Source of the DNA: Saprospiraceae bacterium
GTDB lineage: Bacteria > Bacteroidota > Bacteroidia > Chitinophagales > Saprospiraceae
DNA: 32,899 nucleotides
NCBI GenBank assembly: GCA_020629845.1
Contig: JAHDCQ010000005.1
Location: forward strand, 23,744 to 56,642
Direction of reading: 5' to 3'
Below the pieces are notes generated by a model. That model was given only the letters and a program-made list of their open reading frames with translations. It was not told the origin of the DNA and did no database searches. Below are positions 1-8,227 of this stretch, piece by piece (within the stretch, counting starts at the first letter, position 1; every line of letters begins with the position of its first letter). The translations under genes were made by a program, and so were the position numbers.

Positions 1-21
1 TACTACCAAATGACTTTAATG

Positions 22-55
22 ATGAGTAGTTCCATAAAAATTATGGAATACTCAT
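22..55. terminator. Stem-loop, probable terminator of an upstream gene
   Basis: A hairpin of about 15 paired bases: the left arm (22-37) and right arm (41-55) are complementary except for one bulged G, around an AAA loop. It lies upstream of the first complete gene and is followed by an AT-rich stretch. It most likely ends a gene outside the window. No long T run follows, so strand and efficiency are uncertain. Confidence 0.5.
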
Positions 56-91
56 TATTCAATTATACACATAATGTTAAATTAAACGGAT

Positions 92-718
92 ATGGAAAAT
101 GATAATTTTATAAAAAAAGACAAGTATCAAATTTTAATATATAGTATAGTATTTATATACTTTGGTATTGTAATTATCAACTGCTTCGGATATTGTACAT
201 ATAATTATTTTCATAATAGAGAACTTCCATATAAATACAATAAATTTATTTTTCCTGTCTTCAATCAAGCATGGGATATGTATGGAAATCCTCCATCTAC
301 AAATACAGAAATATATTATCGTTATGAGGTATATAATAGTGAAGGAAATTGCTTGTCGAACTGGAAGAAAGTAATGACACCTCTAATTAGTAAAAAAAGA
401 GAAAATTTTATTGCAGGTAATACGGTGGGTGATATGGCTTACATGTTATGGCATGGAGCTAGTGATTTAGGGGTAGGTATTGCTAGGTGTTATCTTGAAA
501 CAGCAGCAGATTCTACTCAAACTTGCCACGATGTTATTTATCCAGGAGATAAAATTATTGCAAGACATCTAGAAATAATGCAGTTGAAAGAGATAACTAA
601 TTTTGATTCCATTAGAATTGATTACCAAGTTGTTTTTGATCCTGTTCCAAAATATCGAACAGGAGAAAAGAAAGAGAAACTAGTTATTAATAGAATGCCA
701 CATAAAATTATAAAATAA
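92..718 (+). CDS. One-TM DUF5819/SdpA-like protein, partner of the HTTM protein
   Basis: A 208-residue protein with a hydrophobic N-terminal segment (about residues 13-38) and a predicted extracytoplasmic domain. Residues 54-68 carry a motif of the type F-x-Q-x-W-x-[LM]-[FY]-x-x-x-P (here FNQAWDMYGNPP), which resembles DUF5819 and SdpA-family proteins that sit next to HTTM proteins. The stop and the next start share one base (TAATG), so the two are probably translated together. In Bacillus subtilis SdpA and SdpB are both required to mature the SdpC toxin; whether this pair does something similar is inference. The gene is very AT-rich. The family assignment is from a short motif plus gene order and is moderate at best. 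Confidence 0.55.
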   Translation: MENDNFIKKDKYQILIYSIVFIYFGIVIINCFGYCTYNYFHNRELPYKYNKFIFPVFNQAWDMYGNPPSTNTEIYYRYEVYNSEGNCLSNWKKVMTPLISKKRENFIAGNTVGDMAYMLWHGASDLGVGIARCYLETAADSTQTCHDVIYPGDKIIARHLEIMQLKEITNFDSIRIDYQVVFDPVPKYRTGEKKEKLVINRMPHKIIK

Positions 719-1569
719 TGAAATTATTAACAGCTTCCCGGACTATTGGATTATCAATATGCATAGCCATTATAGTATTGACAATTATTAATGATTTTGT
801 ATATTATATACCAATTGCAGATGAATTATATGGTATAAATAGGGTTTATGATACTGCTTCTTATGATTATTTAGCTAGTATAATAGCACCTAATGTAAGC
901 AGTTTAGTTCCCCTTATCATTGTATTATTTCTGATATACTTATTTTTTGACAATAAAAAAGTTAAATTAATATTAGTTCTAATATATCCTATTTACTATT
1001 TGGTGCTAAACTTGAATGTACTTGCTTTGGATTCATCTAATGTCATCATATTCAATGTTCTCTTTTTCGCGATGTTATATCATATATTTGATTTTCTCTA
1101 TCCTAGAAAAAATTATCGAAATATTTTTACAGGAGCCATATTGATTCAAATATGTATTGTTTATTCATTTACATTCTTAGGAAAGCTTTCTTATCCTGTT
1201 TGGTGGGATGGTGGTGCACCAATATATTATGCTTTACGAACAGATTTTCCAGGTACCAGTGCCTTTAACTGGTGGTTGAGTAGTAGTGATTTTTTTGTAC
1301 GTAGTGCTACCTACATGACCTTACTTTTTGAGGGTTTGTTTGTGTTTCTTGTTTTTTTCAGGAAAACAAAGCTTCCAATTTTAGCTTTCGGTGTATTATT
1401 TCATGTGGGGATATATATACTGATGCGAATTGAGGACTTTTCTTGGGTAATGATAGCAACTTATTTTGTCTTTATTACCGATAAAGAATACAAAATTTTC
1501 TTTGAATATATAAAAAAATGGTATTTCAAAACCAATAATCCTCTTCTTAATAATATGTCAAGTATGTAG
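718..1569 (+). CDS. HTTM-domain (SdpB / vitamin K-dependent carboxylase-like) membrane protein
   Basis: A 283-residue polytopic membrane protein with six or more hydrophobic segments. It has HTTM hallmarks: K156 followed by a WW-D-GGAP-x-YY-A stretch (162-172) between helices and a histidine inside a late helix (H229, FHVGIYIL). HTTM proteins include the membrane part of vitamin K-dependent gamma-carboxylase and bacterial SdpB. The ATG overlaps the stop of the upstream DUF5819/SdpA-like gene by one base. The pairing of a one-TM protein and an HTTM protein is the known arrangement. Its substrate is unknown; the small secreted protein encoded next is the obvious candidate, by inference only. 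Confidence 0.72.
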   Translation: MKLLTASRTIGLSICIAIIVLTIINDFVYYIPIADELYGINRVYDTASYDYLASIIAPNVSSLVPLIIVLFLIYLFFDNKKVKLILVLIYPIYYLVLNLNVLALDSSNVIIFNVLFFAMLYHIFDFLYPRKNYRNIFTGAILIQICIVYSFTFLGKLSYPVWWDGGAPIYYALRTDFPGTSAFNWWLSSSDFFVRSATYMTLLFEGLFVFLVFFRKTKLPILAFGVLFHVGIYILMRIEDFSWVMIATYFVFITDKEYKIFFEYIKKWYFKTNNPLLNNMSSM

Positions 1570-1632
1570 TCTAATTAAAGTCAAACATATTTAACAAAAC
1601 TTATTTCTATCAAATTTATAAAATATAACAAT

Positions 1633-1968
1633 ATGAAAACGGTATTATTTTTTGTTTTGTCAATTGGGTATATGATTCCTACACAAGAAATAGCCAACCC
1701 TGTAAACGTTAATCTTTCTTACTTAATAAGTGATAGTGATTATGCTACTATTGAGCAAGAATTGATAGAGTCCGCAAAAATGTATTCGTCGCTATCACTA
1801 AAAAACACAAAAAATGGTATTGTCTTATCAACTAAATATGATACTCCTTATCGTTATTCTATTGAACTGAGGAGTTATAAAGTAGTGTTCAAGTATAAAG
1901 GAATAAGGAGTGGAAGGGATACGGTGAGTGATATTTTCTTTAAATTATTGCAGGTATATGATGGTTGA
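1633..1968 (+). CDS. Small secreted protein of unknown function
   Basis: A 111-residue protein with a hydrophobic N-terminus (residues 3-16) that could be a signal peptide, followed by a soluble region with mixed charge and no cysteine. I recognise no family. It starts 63 bp after the HTTM gene on the same strand and shares its low GC. By position it is the best candidate substrate or product of the SdpA/HTTM-like pair, but it lacks the sequence features that would show this, such as a Glu-rich carboxylation region or a hydrophobic toxin core. It could also be an independent periplasmic protein. Confidence 0.5.
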   Translation: MKTVLFFVLSIGYMIPTQEIANPVNVNLSYLISDSDYATIEQELIESAKMYSSLSLKNTKNGIVLSTKYDTPYRYSIELRSYKVVFKYKGIRSGRDTVSDIFFKLLQVYDG

Positions 1969-1969
1969 T

Positions 1970-1998
1970 AAGGAGTGTGCGTCAAATTTTTACTCCTT
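1970..1998. terminator. Weak stem-loop after the small secreted protein
   Basis: A 7-bp inverted repeat (AAGGAGT at 1970-1976, ACTCCTT at 1992-1998) with a 15-base loop lies immediately after the stop codon of the small secreted protein and before the TonB-dependent barrel gene. It may be a terminator or an intercistronic processing hairpin. The stem is short, so the call is tentative. Confidence 0.3.
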
Positions 1999-2043
1999 TA
2001 ATTTAACCTCAAAAAAAATTACATACAGTTCAATACTATAATA

Positions 2044-4326
2044 ATGAAAAATAATATTTATAAATTATTTCTACTGATAATGGTAGGAATGAGCGGAACA
2101 CTTATAGCCCAAGAAACACAACCTTTTCAGGTACAAATACAAAGCAAGTTCTATGATTTTGAGTTTGTACGACTTGAAGTACAAGATTTAAGCACTACGG
2201 AAAATATAGAAGTACAAAAACAAGAACCTACGAAGTGGATGTGTAATATTTCACCTAATCAGCCCTATACTTTTACAGTATTCTATGGAGTGGCTGAAAT
2301 ACATAGTCAAGTAACTATTCCCGAATCGAGTAGTTTATTGATAGACCTAGATGTAGTTTTATTAGATGAAGTTACTGTTACTTCAACCAAGGTAGAGCGA
2401 CCATTTGAGATTAAGGATAACACCTTAGTAGTTAATGTGGAATCAGAAGAACTTAAGAGTTTTACTAATGCAATGGAAGTGATTCAAAATGCACCTGCTG
2501 TGAGCTTAGATGAACTTAATGGTACACTAGAAATAACTGGAAAAACCGCTACTATCTTTTTGAATGGAAAAGAGGTCAATCTTTCAGGCAGCTCACTAGT
2601 AGATTTCCTAAGTAATATGGATAAAAATAATATCAAGAATATTGAAATTATCACTAATCCAAGTGCTGCATATGATGCTCGAATAGATAGAGTAATCAAT
2701 ATTACTTTGAATAAAGTAAAGAATGGCAAAGACTTGACTACTGTAAAAACGGTATCGGGTACTAGAACAAATCCTTACACCAAGAATACGATAGGCTATC
2801 AAATGCAAAAGTCTAAAGTGAGATTAAACGCAGACTTTACACAAGATTATAACAGAATGTTTTCTAATGCTAATATTACGGCAGATGATACCTATAATTC
2901 TATTAGTAAAAATACAACTAATAGCTATCAAGGACAACTTTTTCTTGATTTTGACTTATCCGAAAAGAGCCTAGTAGACTTATCAATCTATTACAAAAAA
3001 AATGATGAAGTAATCAATCAACAGACGGACGGTTTATTGAATAATCAAGGTTTTTCTGTGGATACTCAGGACGAAAATGATGTCTTAAATGCAAACATCC
3101 TCTACCAAAATAACTTAAATGATAGCACCACATTAAAACTTACAGCGGATTATGCGTACTTTGAAGGACAAACGCTAAATACCATTACAAATACAGATAG
3201 CCGTACTTTACAAACTTTACCTACTCAAATACCTATTTTCAGAGTAGGTGGTGATTTTATTAAAGATAAGCAAAATGGTGGTTATACTTTTGGCTATAAA
3301 TATTCAAATGTAAATGTGACAAATGATAACCGTCAAACCTTTGCTCAAGGTACGGTTTTATCAGATTTCAAATACAAAGAAGATGTGTTTGCATTGTATT
3401 TCAACAAAGATTATGCTTGGAAAAATTATTCCTTATCCGCAGGTTTGCGAGCAGAGTATTCTTTGCTTAATGCGAATTACGAAACAGAGGAGTATACAAG
3501 TACTTCGGAATCTGATTTATTGAACCTTTCTCCAACATTAACCTTTTCTATTTTTACAGAAAAACAGAGATATTTTGAATTTAGTCTAACAAGTCAGACT
3601 ACTCGTCCGTCTTATGCCTTACTGAATCCATTTAACCAATACGATTCAGATATTACAACTTTTGAAGGAAACGCAGAACTGAAACCACAACAAGAATATA
3701 ATTTTTCGTTCAATTATGCATATGGTAATACCTTTTTAGGACTCAATAGTAGCTATTATAATAATTTTATCTCTACTTATTTAGATAATGTTGATGGTAA
3801 TTTCGTGAATAAATACAATAATTTTGATCATGTATTTGTCAGTTATCTAGCTCAATATCAAAAATTCAATATATCAGAGAAAGTAAACTTGAGTTTTCAA
3901 AATGTAATTGGATTTACCTTAGTAAATGAAGAAGGTTTTGAATTACCTAAAGGAACACCATTTTTTCAAAATGCTACTTCCTTAATATACAACCCAACTT
4001 CTAAGTTGTCATTTACTTCATCTTTTAGTTATTCTTCACCTTTTAAAGATGGATTCTTCAGGCACAGAGGTTATGGATTTTTGAATTTATATGCTAAATA
4101 TCAATTTGAGAAGCCAAATATTCGTTTATCTCTATTTGCAAAGGATGTCTTTAAATCTCGTATGGAAGGAGCAGATGTAATTTTACCTGGTGTTAATTAC
4201 CAAGTACAACAATACAATGATGCTTTTAATATTGGTTTGTCCTTTACTTGGACTATAGGTGAGGTGTTTAAGCATCGTAGAAAGAATACAGACACTTTCG
4301 ATGAATTTGATAGAATTAGTAATTAA
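2044..4326 (+). CDS. TonB-dependent receptor / outer-membrane beta-barrel family protein
   Basis: A 760-residue outer-membrane protein. Residues 1-22 form a signal peptide ending near LIAQ. A short beta-rich N-terminal domain follows (about 25-105), then the DEVTVTST linker typical of SusC/TonB-box proteins, a plug domain (about 125-225) containing the conserved IEIITNPSAAYDA stretch, and a long C-terminal barrel with alternating aromatic strands, as in the OMP_b-brl_3 family. The N-terminal domain is shorter and less typical than the usual CarboxypepD_reg-like domain. It probably takes up or passes a specific ligand across the outer membrane with TonB energy. It is AT-rich like the three genes before it, and a clear hairpin follows it. 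The substrate cannot be read from sequence. Confidence 0.85.
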   Translation: MKNNIYKLFLLIMVGMSGTLIAQETQPFQVQIQSKFYDFEFVRLEVQDLSTTENIEVQKQEPTKWMCNISPNQPYTFTVFYGVAEIHSQVTIPESSSLLIDLDVVLLDEVTVTSTKVERPFEIKDNTLVVNVESEELKSFTNAMEVIQNAPAVSLDELNGTLEITGKTATIFLNGKEVNLSGSSLVDFLSNMDKNNIKNIEIITNPSAAYDARIDRVINITLNKVKNGKDLTTVKTVSGTRTNPYTKNTIGYQMQKSKVRLNADFTQDYNRMFSNANITADDTYNSISKNTTNSYQGQLFLDFDLSEKSLVDLSIYYKKNDEVINQQTDGLLNNQGFSVDTQDENDVLNANILYQNNLNDSTTLKLTADYAYFEGQTLNTITNTDSRTLQTLPTQIPIFRVGGDFIKDKQNGGYTFGYKYSNVNVTNDNRQTFAQGTVLSDFKYKEDVFALYFNKDYAWKNYSLSAGLRAEYSLLNANYETEEYTSTSESDLLNLSPTLTFSIFTEKQRYFEFSLTSQTTRPSYALLNPFNQYDSDITTFEGNAELKPQQEYNFSFNYAYGNTFLGLNSSYYNNFISTYLDNVDGNFVNKYNNFDHVFVSYLAQYQKFNISEKVNLSFQNVIGFTLVNEEGFELPKGTPFFQNATSLIYNPTSKLSFTSSFSYSSPFKDGFFRHRGYGFLNLYAKYQFEKPNIRLSLFAKDVFKSRMEGADVILPGVNYQVQQYNDAFNIGLSFTWTIGEVFKHRRKNTDTFDEFDRISN

Positions 4327-4340
4327 TATGTTAAGATGTG

Positions 4341-4360
4341 CAAGTCCTATTTAGGACTTG
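4341..4360 (+). terminator. Perfect 9-bp stem-loop after the TonB-dependent barrel
   Basis: CAAGTCCTA, two T bases, then TAGGACTTG form a perfect 9-bp stem 15 bp after the stop codon of the barrel gene and 20 bp before the DCC gene start. The T run is poor, so it may be a terminator or an intercistronic hairpin. It also marks the edge between the AT-rich upstream island and the DNA that follows. Confidence 0.55.
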
Positions 4361-4379
4361 TACTTATAATATTTCGATA

Positions 4380-4799
4380 ATGAAAAACACAATTGACTCA
4401 CAACTCCCCATTATACTTTTCGATGGTGTTTGCAATCTCTGTGACGGTTTTGTGCAATTTGTGATACGCCACGATAAGAAACAACAATTCAAATTTACTT
4501 CTCTACAATCTGATGTAGGGCAAGATTTGAGAACAAAATATTTTCCAACAGTCCGTGATTTAAGCACGATTGTTCTGATAGATGAACACCATAATACATA
4601 CACACAATCGGATGCCATCCTGAAAATACTATCTACATTTGGTGGGCTATGGCGATTTACTAAGGTTGGGTTTATTATACCAAAAAAATGGCGTGACTAC
4701 ATGTATAACTGGGTAGCAAAGAATCGCTACCGTTGGTTTGGGCAGAGCGAACAATGTATGCTACCTACACCTGTATTGAGAAGTCGTTTTTTGAATTAG
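4380..4799 (+). CDS. DCC-family thiol-disulfide oxidoreductase (DUF393, YuxK-like)
   Basis: A 139-residue protein with the family signature near the N-terminus: ILFDGVCNLCDGFVQF, giving the D-G-x-C-x-x-C motif with two thiol cysteines, then an R-H-D segment and an F-x-S-L-Q-S motif. It is a small thioredoxin-like protein presumed to act in redox chemistry; the physiological partner is not known. A GTG codon at 4338 would extend the frame, but it lies upstream of a hairpin and adds residues not typical of the family, so the ATG at 4380 is preferred. It converges with the nitroreductase gene and their stop codons overlap. Confidence 0.85.
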   Translation: MKNTIDSQLPIILFDGVCNLCDGFVQFVIRHDKKQQFKFTSLQSDVGQDLRTKYFPTVRDLSTIVLIDEHHNTYTQSDAILKILSTFGGLWRFTKVGFIIPKKWRDYMYNWVAKNRYRWFGQSEQCMLPTPVLRSRFLN

Positions 4800-5365
4800 C
4801 TATCTACCCACTCCACCTTATCCGCAATAGCTCGGCGCGTACTTGTAAGGATTACATCCTGCGCGTAGCCCATATAAAATAAGCCCAAACAACGTTCTCC
4901 CTCCTTCAAAGCTAGAAACTTATTGGCGGTAATGATGGATTTCGGTGAACTCCAATAGCTCCCAATGCCATAGGCACTGCAGGTGAGCCACATATTCTGC
5001 ACAGCACAAGCCACCGCTGCAATTTCTTCCCATTCGGGGAGTTTTTCATCGGGGTCGCGCTGCATACAGATGGCAATTACGCAGGAAGATTGTAAGGGTT
5101 TTTTACGGATTTTCTTAAGCTTTATGTCAGAAAATTTTGCTTCAGGCGTATTCGTTTCATACCAATCACCCAAGTAATCACTCAATCGCTGAAGTGCTGC
5201 ACCTTGAAATACCTTGAATCGCCAGGGTTCGGTTTTGCGGTGGTTGGGAGCCCAATTTGCATTCTCCAAAATTTCCTCAATCACTTCCTGTTCGATAGGT
5301 TTATCCGTATATAAATTCGGCTGTATGGAGCGTCGGTTGCGTATAATGGTGCTTATTTCCTTCAT
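4796..5365 (-). CDS. Nitroreductase family protein (FMN-dependent, YdjA-like)
   Basis: A 189-residue single-domain nitroreductase. The N-terminal RNRRSIQPNLYTDKPI segment is the FMN-phosphate-binding RRSx motif, followed by ENANWAPNHRKTEPWRF, the conserved A-P-x-x-x-x-x-x-P-W-R stretch, and the late G-x-x-x-x-G-Y-A region. Such enzymes reduce nitro, quinone or related acceptors using NAD(P)H. The ATG at 5365 is chosen over an upstream TTG at 5389 that would overlap the preceding gene. It is the third gene of a leftward run after the flippase and sulfotransferase, but a functional link to them is not evident. Its stop overlaps that of the convergent DCC gene. Confidence 0.88.
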   Translation of the reverse strand: MKEISTIIRNRRSIQPNLYTDKPIEQEVIEEILENANWAPNHRKTEPWRFKVFQGAALQRLSDYLGDWYETNTPEAKFSDIKLKKIRKKPLQSSCVIAICMQRDPDEKLPEWEEIAAVACAVQNMWLTCSAYGIGSYWSSPKSIITANKFLALKEGERCLGLFYMGYAQDVILTSTRRAIADKVEWVDS

Positions 5366-5382
5366 TATTATGATACGTTTCT

Positions 5383-6174
5383 TTACCAATTAGAATTGGT
5401 AGCATAGCCAAATTGTTCTAATAGGTATTGTGCTTTAGCTTTGAAAATGTCTTTTTCTGCTTCACTCATTTCTTCTTGCCAACGGGAAGTGCTTTTTTTT
5501 AGCGGCTGATTAATTTGCCAATTGCGCCGCTGCGAATGTTGATTTTCCCCTGTATCGCCTTTGGAATAGCTGATTTTTTGATCATAAAAAAATCGCTTTT
5601 GTTCGTGAAATGTCAGCATTTCTTCCTCAAATGGAACTTCTAAAAATTGCATCAATTGCTGTAGAATTTGCGCTGTATTAACTTGCAAGTCTTCTAGCTT
5701 CAAGATGTAGGTTTGTGGATGTTGCCAATAGGGGAGGGCGGCTTCGTTATCGTTTATCCAGCGTTGTGTCCCTTGCTCAAAGTCGCCATATCTTCTGCGT
5801 ATGGAGCAAGCTACATCGCGTCCATCGCGGAGCATAATAATGATTTTTGCCTCTGGAAAAATGCGAATTATTTTTTCGATATGATGGACATGACGTGGCG
5901 TTTTTTCTATCCAACGTGCTTTCGTAAATCTCTTGACGCGCTGATGCAGTTTCCAGCGTATGATAGTGGGATTAGTCTCGTATTGCAAAATTTGAGTCTC
6001 TTCACCAATAGCTTGTATTTGAGAATGACTATCCAAGATTGCAAGCAACACCGATGTACCACTATGTCCACAGCCTACTATAAAAATGGGCTTTGCCGCC
6101 CCTAATTGTTGCTGCATGTTGGGGTGAAATACCGTGTAGGTTTTTGCAATAAAGTATTTTATAAGTTGTTTCAA
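5383..6174 (-). CDS. Sulfotransferase family protein (Sulfotransfer_1/3 type)
   Basis: A 263-residue cytoplasmic enzyme expected to transfer sulfate from PAPS. The 5'-phosphosulfate-binding loop is at residues 34-43 (GCGHSGTSVL). The 3'-phosphate-binding region is at 113-124 (IMLRDGRDVACS) with R116 and S124 in the expected places, and the conserved EKTPRH segment at 90-95 fits the family. The gene starts 11 bp after the flippase stop, so the two are very probably cotranscribed; a carbohydrate or lipid acceptor exported by the flippase is likely by inference. A second sulfotransferase of another subfamily lies on the other side of the flippase. Confidence 0.85.
   Translation of the reverse strand: MKQLIKYFIAKTYTVFHPNMQQQLGAAKPIFIVGCGHSGTSVLLAILDSHSQIQAIGEETQILQYETNPTIIRWKLHQRVKRFTKARWIEKTPRHVHHIEKIIRIFPEAKIIIMLRDGRDVACSIRRRYGDFEQGTQRWINDNEAALPYWQHPQTYILKLEDLQVNTAQILQQLMQFLEVPFEEEMLTFHEQKRFFYDQKISYSKGDTGENQHSQRRNWQINQPLKKSTSRWQEEMSEAEKDIFKAKAQYLLEQFGYATNSNW
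5384..5401. repeat. 18-bp palindrome between sulfotransferase and nitroreductase genes
   Basis: TACCAATT and AATTGGTA form perfect 8-bp arms around AG, covering the stop codon of the sulfotransferase and lying about 20 bp upstream of the nitroreductase ATG. It could be an intercistronic hairpin or a protein-binding site. No further support is visible. Confidence 0.35.
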
Positions 6175-6185
6175 ACAATCCTAAT

Positions 6186-7526
6186 TTATAACCACTTACG
6201 AATCCGCGTTAGGAACAAAGCGCGCGTAATTAAGCGATTCAAATGATATAATTTCGGGAAACACCAGCTCGCAAAATACACAGAAATACCGTAAGAAAGC
6301 AAGGAGGCATAGCAGGCACCCATGATACCGTATTGGGGTATAAGCATTAAGTTGGCTATAACATTAATACTCGCAGCCAATACGGAGAAGAGTAATTTCA
6401 AGCTTGTCCAGTTTTGAATGATAAGGTAACTGTTTTTGATGACATTCATACTGGAAAATATAAGCAAAATAGATAGTACTCGTATAGCGGGAGCAGCTTC
6501 GGCATAAGCTTCTCCAAAAAGCAAAACGATGATAATATCCGCAAAGAGAAACATAGTTATAATAACCAAATAGGATAATCCGTAAAGTAGATTAATGATT
6601 CTTTCTAGTTTTTGATAAAAGATAGGTCGAGCATTAGCGAACTCTTTTACAATATTAGGAAAAACAGCTTGATGCATAATGGTAGGGATGAAAAATAAAA
6701 TACTCAGCAATTGGATGCTAACAGCATAAACTCCTGCTTGTGCATCGCCTGCCATTTCGCGGAGCATAACTTGGTCAATACGTGCATTAACTACCACCAT
6801 CATACCAGAAAAAATTAGTGGTGCGCCATCTTTAAATAATTGAGTCGCAATCCGTCTGCTAAATGTCCAATTCCATAGTTGATAACCTTTGTAATGGTAG
6901 ATAAAGGCTAAACCTAAGAGACCAAGCACCATTTCTGCTAAAAACAAACCTACAAACACCATCAAGTCTGCTTGTAGTAGTATGAATAGTACTTTTAGGG
7001 CATTGATGAAGAGGTAGGAAATGATAGTAGCGATTACAATATATCGAAACTGGTTTTCTGCTTCGAAGAAATACATAATACTTTCAAAGGCGCAAAATAC
7101 AAATCGTAATCCCACTATAGTTACAATCCAGAAAGAAGTACTATCATCCTGATAGAGCCAAGCTGCTGTCAAGACGGAAAGTCCCCACGATAAGATTCCA
7201 GACACACTCAATAGACCAAAGGCACTACCCAAGATGGCTTCTTTCTGTTCAGGCTGGTGTATCAATTCGCGTATCACTACCCGTCTAAGCCCCAAATTGG
7301 CAAATGTTCTAAATAGTACAGACAGCGCAATAGCGGAAGCATAGATACCAAACTGTTCAGGAGCTAAATAGCGCGCCAACCAAGCCCCTACGAATAAGCC
7401 AACGGGGAGTCGAATTATTTTATCCAACGCCAGCCAAAAAACACTATCCGTAATTTTTTGTAGGTTTGGACTTTTGGATAAATATTCTTGGATACGCTTT
7501 ATAATGCTCCTAAACAAATTCATCAT
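6186..7526 (-). CDS. Oligosaccharide flippase (Wzx-like, MOP superfamily)
   Basis: A 446-residue integral membrane protein with about 12 hydrophobic segments along its length and few charged residues. The N-terminal LARYLAPEQFGIYASAIALS stretch is typical of polysaccharide biosynthesis proteins of the RfbX/Wzx type (the xLxPxxFGxY signature). It should flip a lipid-linked glycan across the inner membrane. It opens a leftward operon with the sulfotransferase and nitroreductase. Two ATG codons (7526 and 7523) are possible. The start lies only 11 bp from the start of the divergent sulfotransferase. No glycosyltransferase or polymerase is present in the window. Confidence 0.87.
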   Translation of the reverse strand: MMNLFRSIIKRIQEYLSKSPNLQKITDSVFWLALDKIIRLPVGLFVGAWLARYLAPEQFGIYASAIALSVLFRTFANLGLRRVVIRELIHQPEQKEAILGSAFGLLSVSGILSWGLSVLTAAWLYQDDSTSFWIVTIVGLRFVFCAFESIMYFFEAENQFRYIVIATIISYLFINALKVLFILLQADLMVFVGLFLAEMVLGLLGLAFIYHYKGYQLWNWTFSRRIATQLFKDGAPLIFSGMMVVVNARIDQVMLREMAGDAQAGVYAVSIQLLSILFFIPTIMHQAVFPNIVKEFANARPIFYQKLERIINLLYGLSYLVIITMFLFADIIIVLLFGEAYAEAAPAIRVLSILLIFSSMNVIKNSYLIIQNWTSLKLLFSVLAASINVIANLMLIPQYGIMGACYASLLSYGISVYFASWCFPKLYHLNRLITRALFLTRIRKWL

Positions 7527-7537
7527 TCAAAAGTAAG

Positions 7538-8227
7538 ATGATTATATCACATCAGCATAAATTTATATTCATTAAAACGGAAAAAACCGCAGGTACTTCG
7601 CTTGAAATCGCACTTTCTAGCATTTGCGGAGAGCAAGACATTATTACGCCAATTAGCGCAAAAGACGAACAAGTACGTCATGAGCTAGCTTATCGAACTG
7701 CTCAAAATTATTTTATTCCATATACTCAATATACGCGCCTCGATTGGATGAAGTTGCTACTGAAACGCCAACGCCTGAAATTTTATAACCATATAGCCGC
7801 TTCGGAAATACAGCAATATATTGCCCCTGACATTTGGGATACCTATTATACGTTTTGTTTTGAGCGCAACCCCTGGGATAAGGTCATTTCTTGGTATTAT
7901 TGGGCAGGTGGAGCAGACAAGTATCCAAGCATCAGGGATTTTATTTTGAGTGGTAGAGCAGGGGAGGTGAGAGGCTTCGATTTATATAGTAAAGGTGGTA
8001 TTCCAATGGTAGATAAAGTATATAAACTAGAGGAAATGGATGCTGCATTAGCAGATATTACCACACAATTGCAACTCTCCAAGCCTTTAGTCTTGCCTAC
8101 CTATAGAGCCAAATCGGATAGCCGAAAAGATAAACGCCACTACCGAGAAATTCTAACCAAAGAAGAAGCTCACCTTATTGCGCAGGTGTTTGCCCGCGAA
8201 ATTCAATATTTTGATTATAAATATTAG
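7538..8227 (+). CDS. Sulfotransferase family 2 protein (Sulfotransfer_2 type)
   Basis: A 229-residue protein with the PAPS-binding loop in a near N-terminal position: FIFIKTEKTAGTSLEIAL, that is the K-T-x-K-T-A-G-T-S pattern of Sulfotransfer_2 proteins. FCFERNPWDKVISWYYW (about 107-124) is the matching R-x-P-x-x-R-x-x-S-x-Y/W 3'-phosphate region with N-P-W-D. It probably sulfates a glycan or other surface molecule. It is transcribed away from the flippase and ends overlapping the convergent propeller gene by four bases. Its acceptor is not known. Confidence 0.82.
   Translation: MIISHQHKFIFIKTEKTAGTSLEIALSSICGEQDIITPISAKDEQVRHELAYRTAQNYFIPYTQYTRLDWMKLLLKRQRLKFYNHIAASEIQQYIAPDIWDTYYTFCFERNPWDKVISWYYWAGGADKYPSIRDFILSGRAGEVRGFDLYSKGGIPMVDKVYKLEEMDAALADITTQLQLSKPLVLPTYRAKSDSRKDKRHYREILTKEEAHLIAQVFAREIQYFDYKY

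Noticed and set aside
2484-2808. Two hydrophobic minus-strand frames in the TonB-dependent barrel gene
   Set aside because: They are antisense readings of a plug domain with clear conserved motifs on the plus strand.
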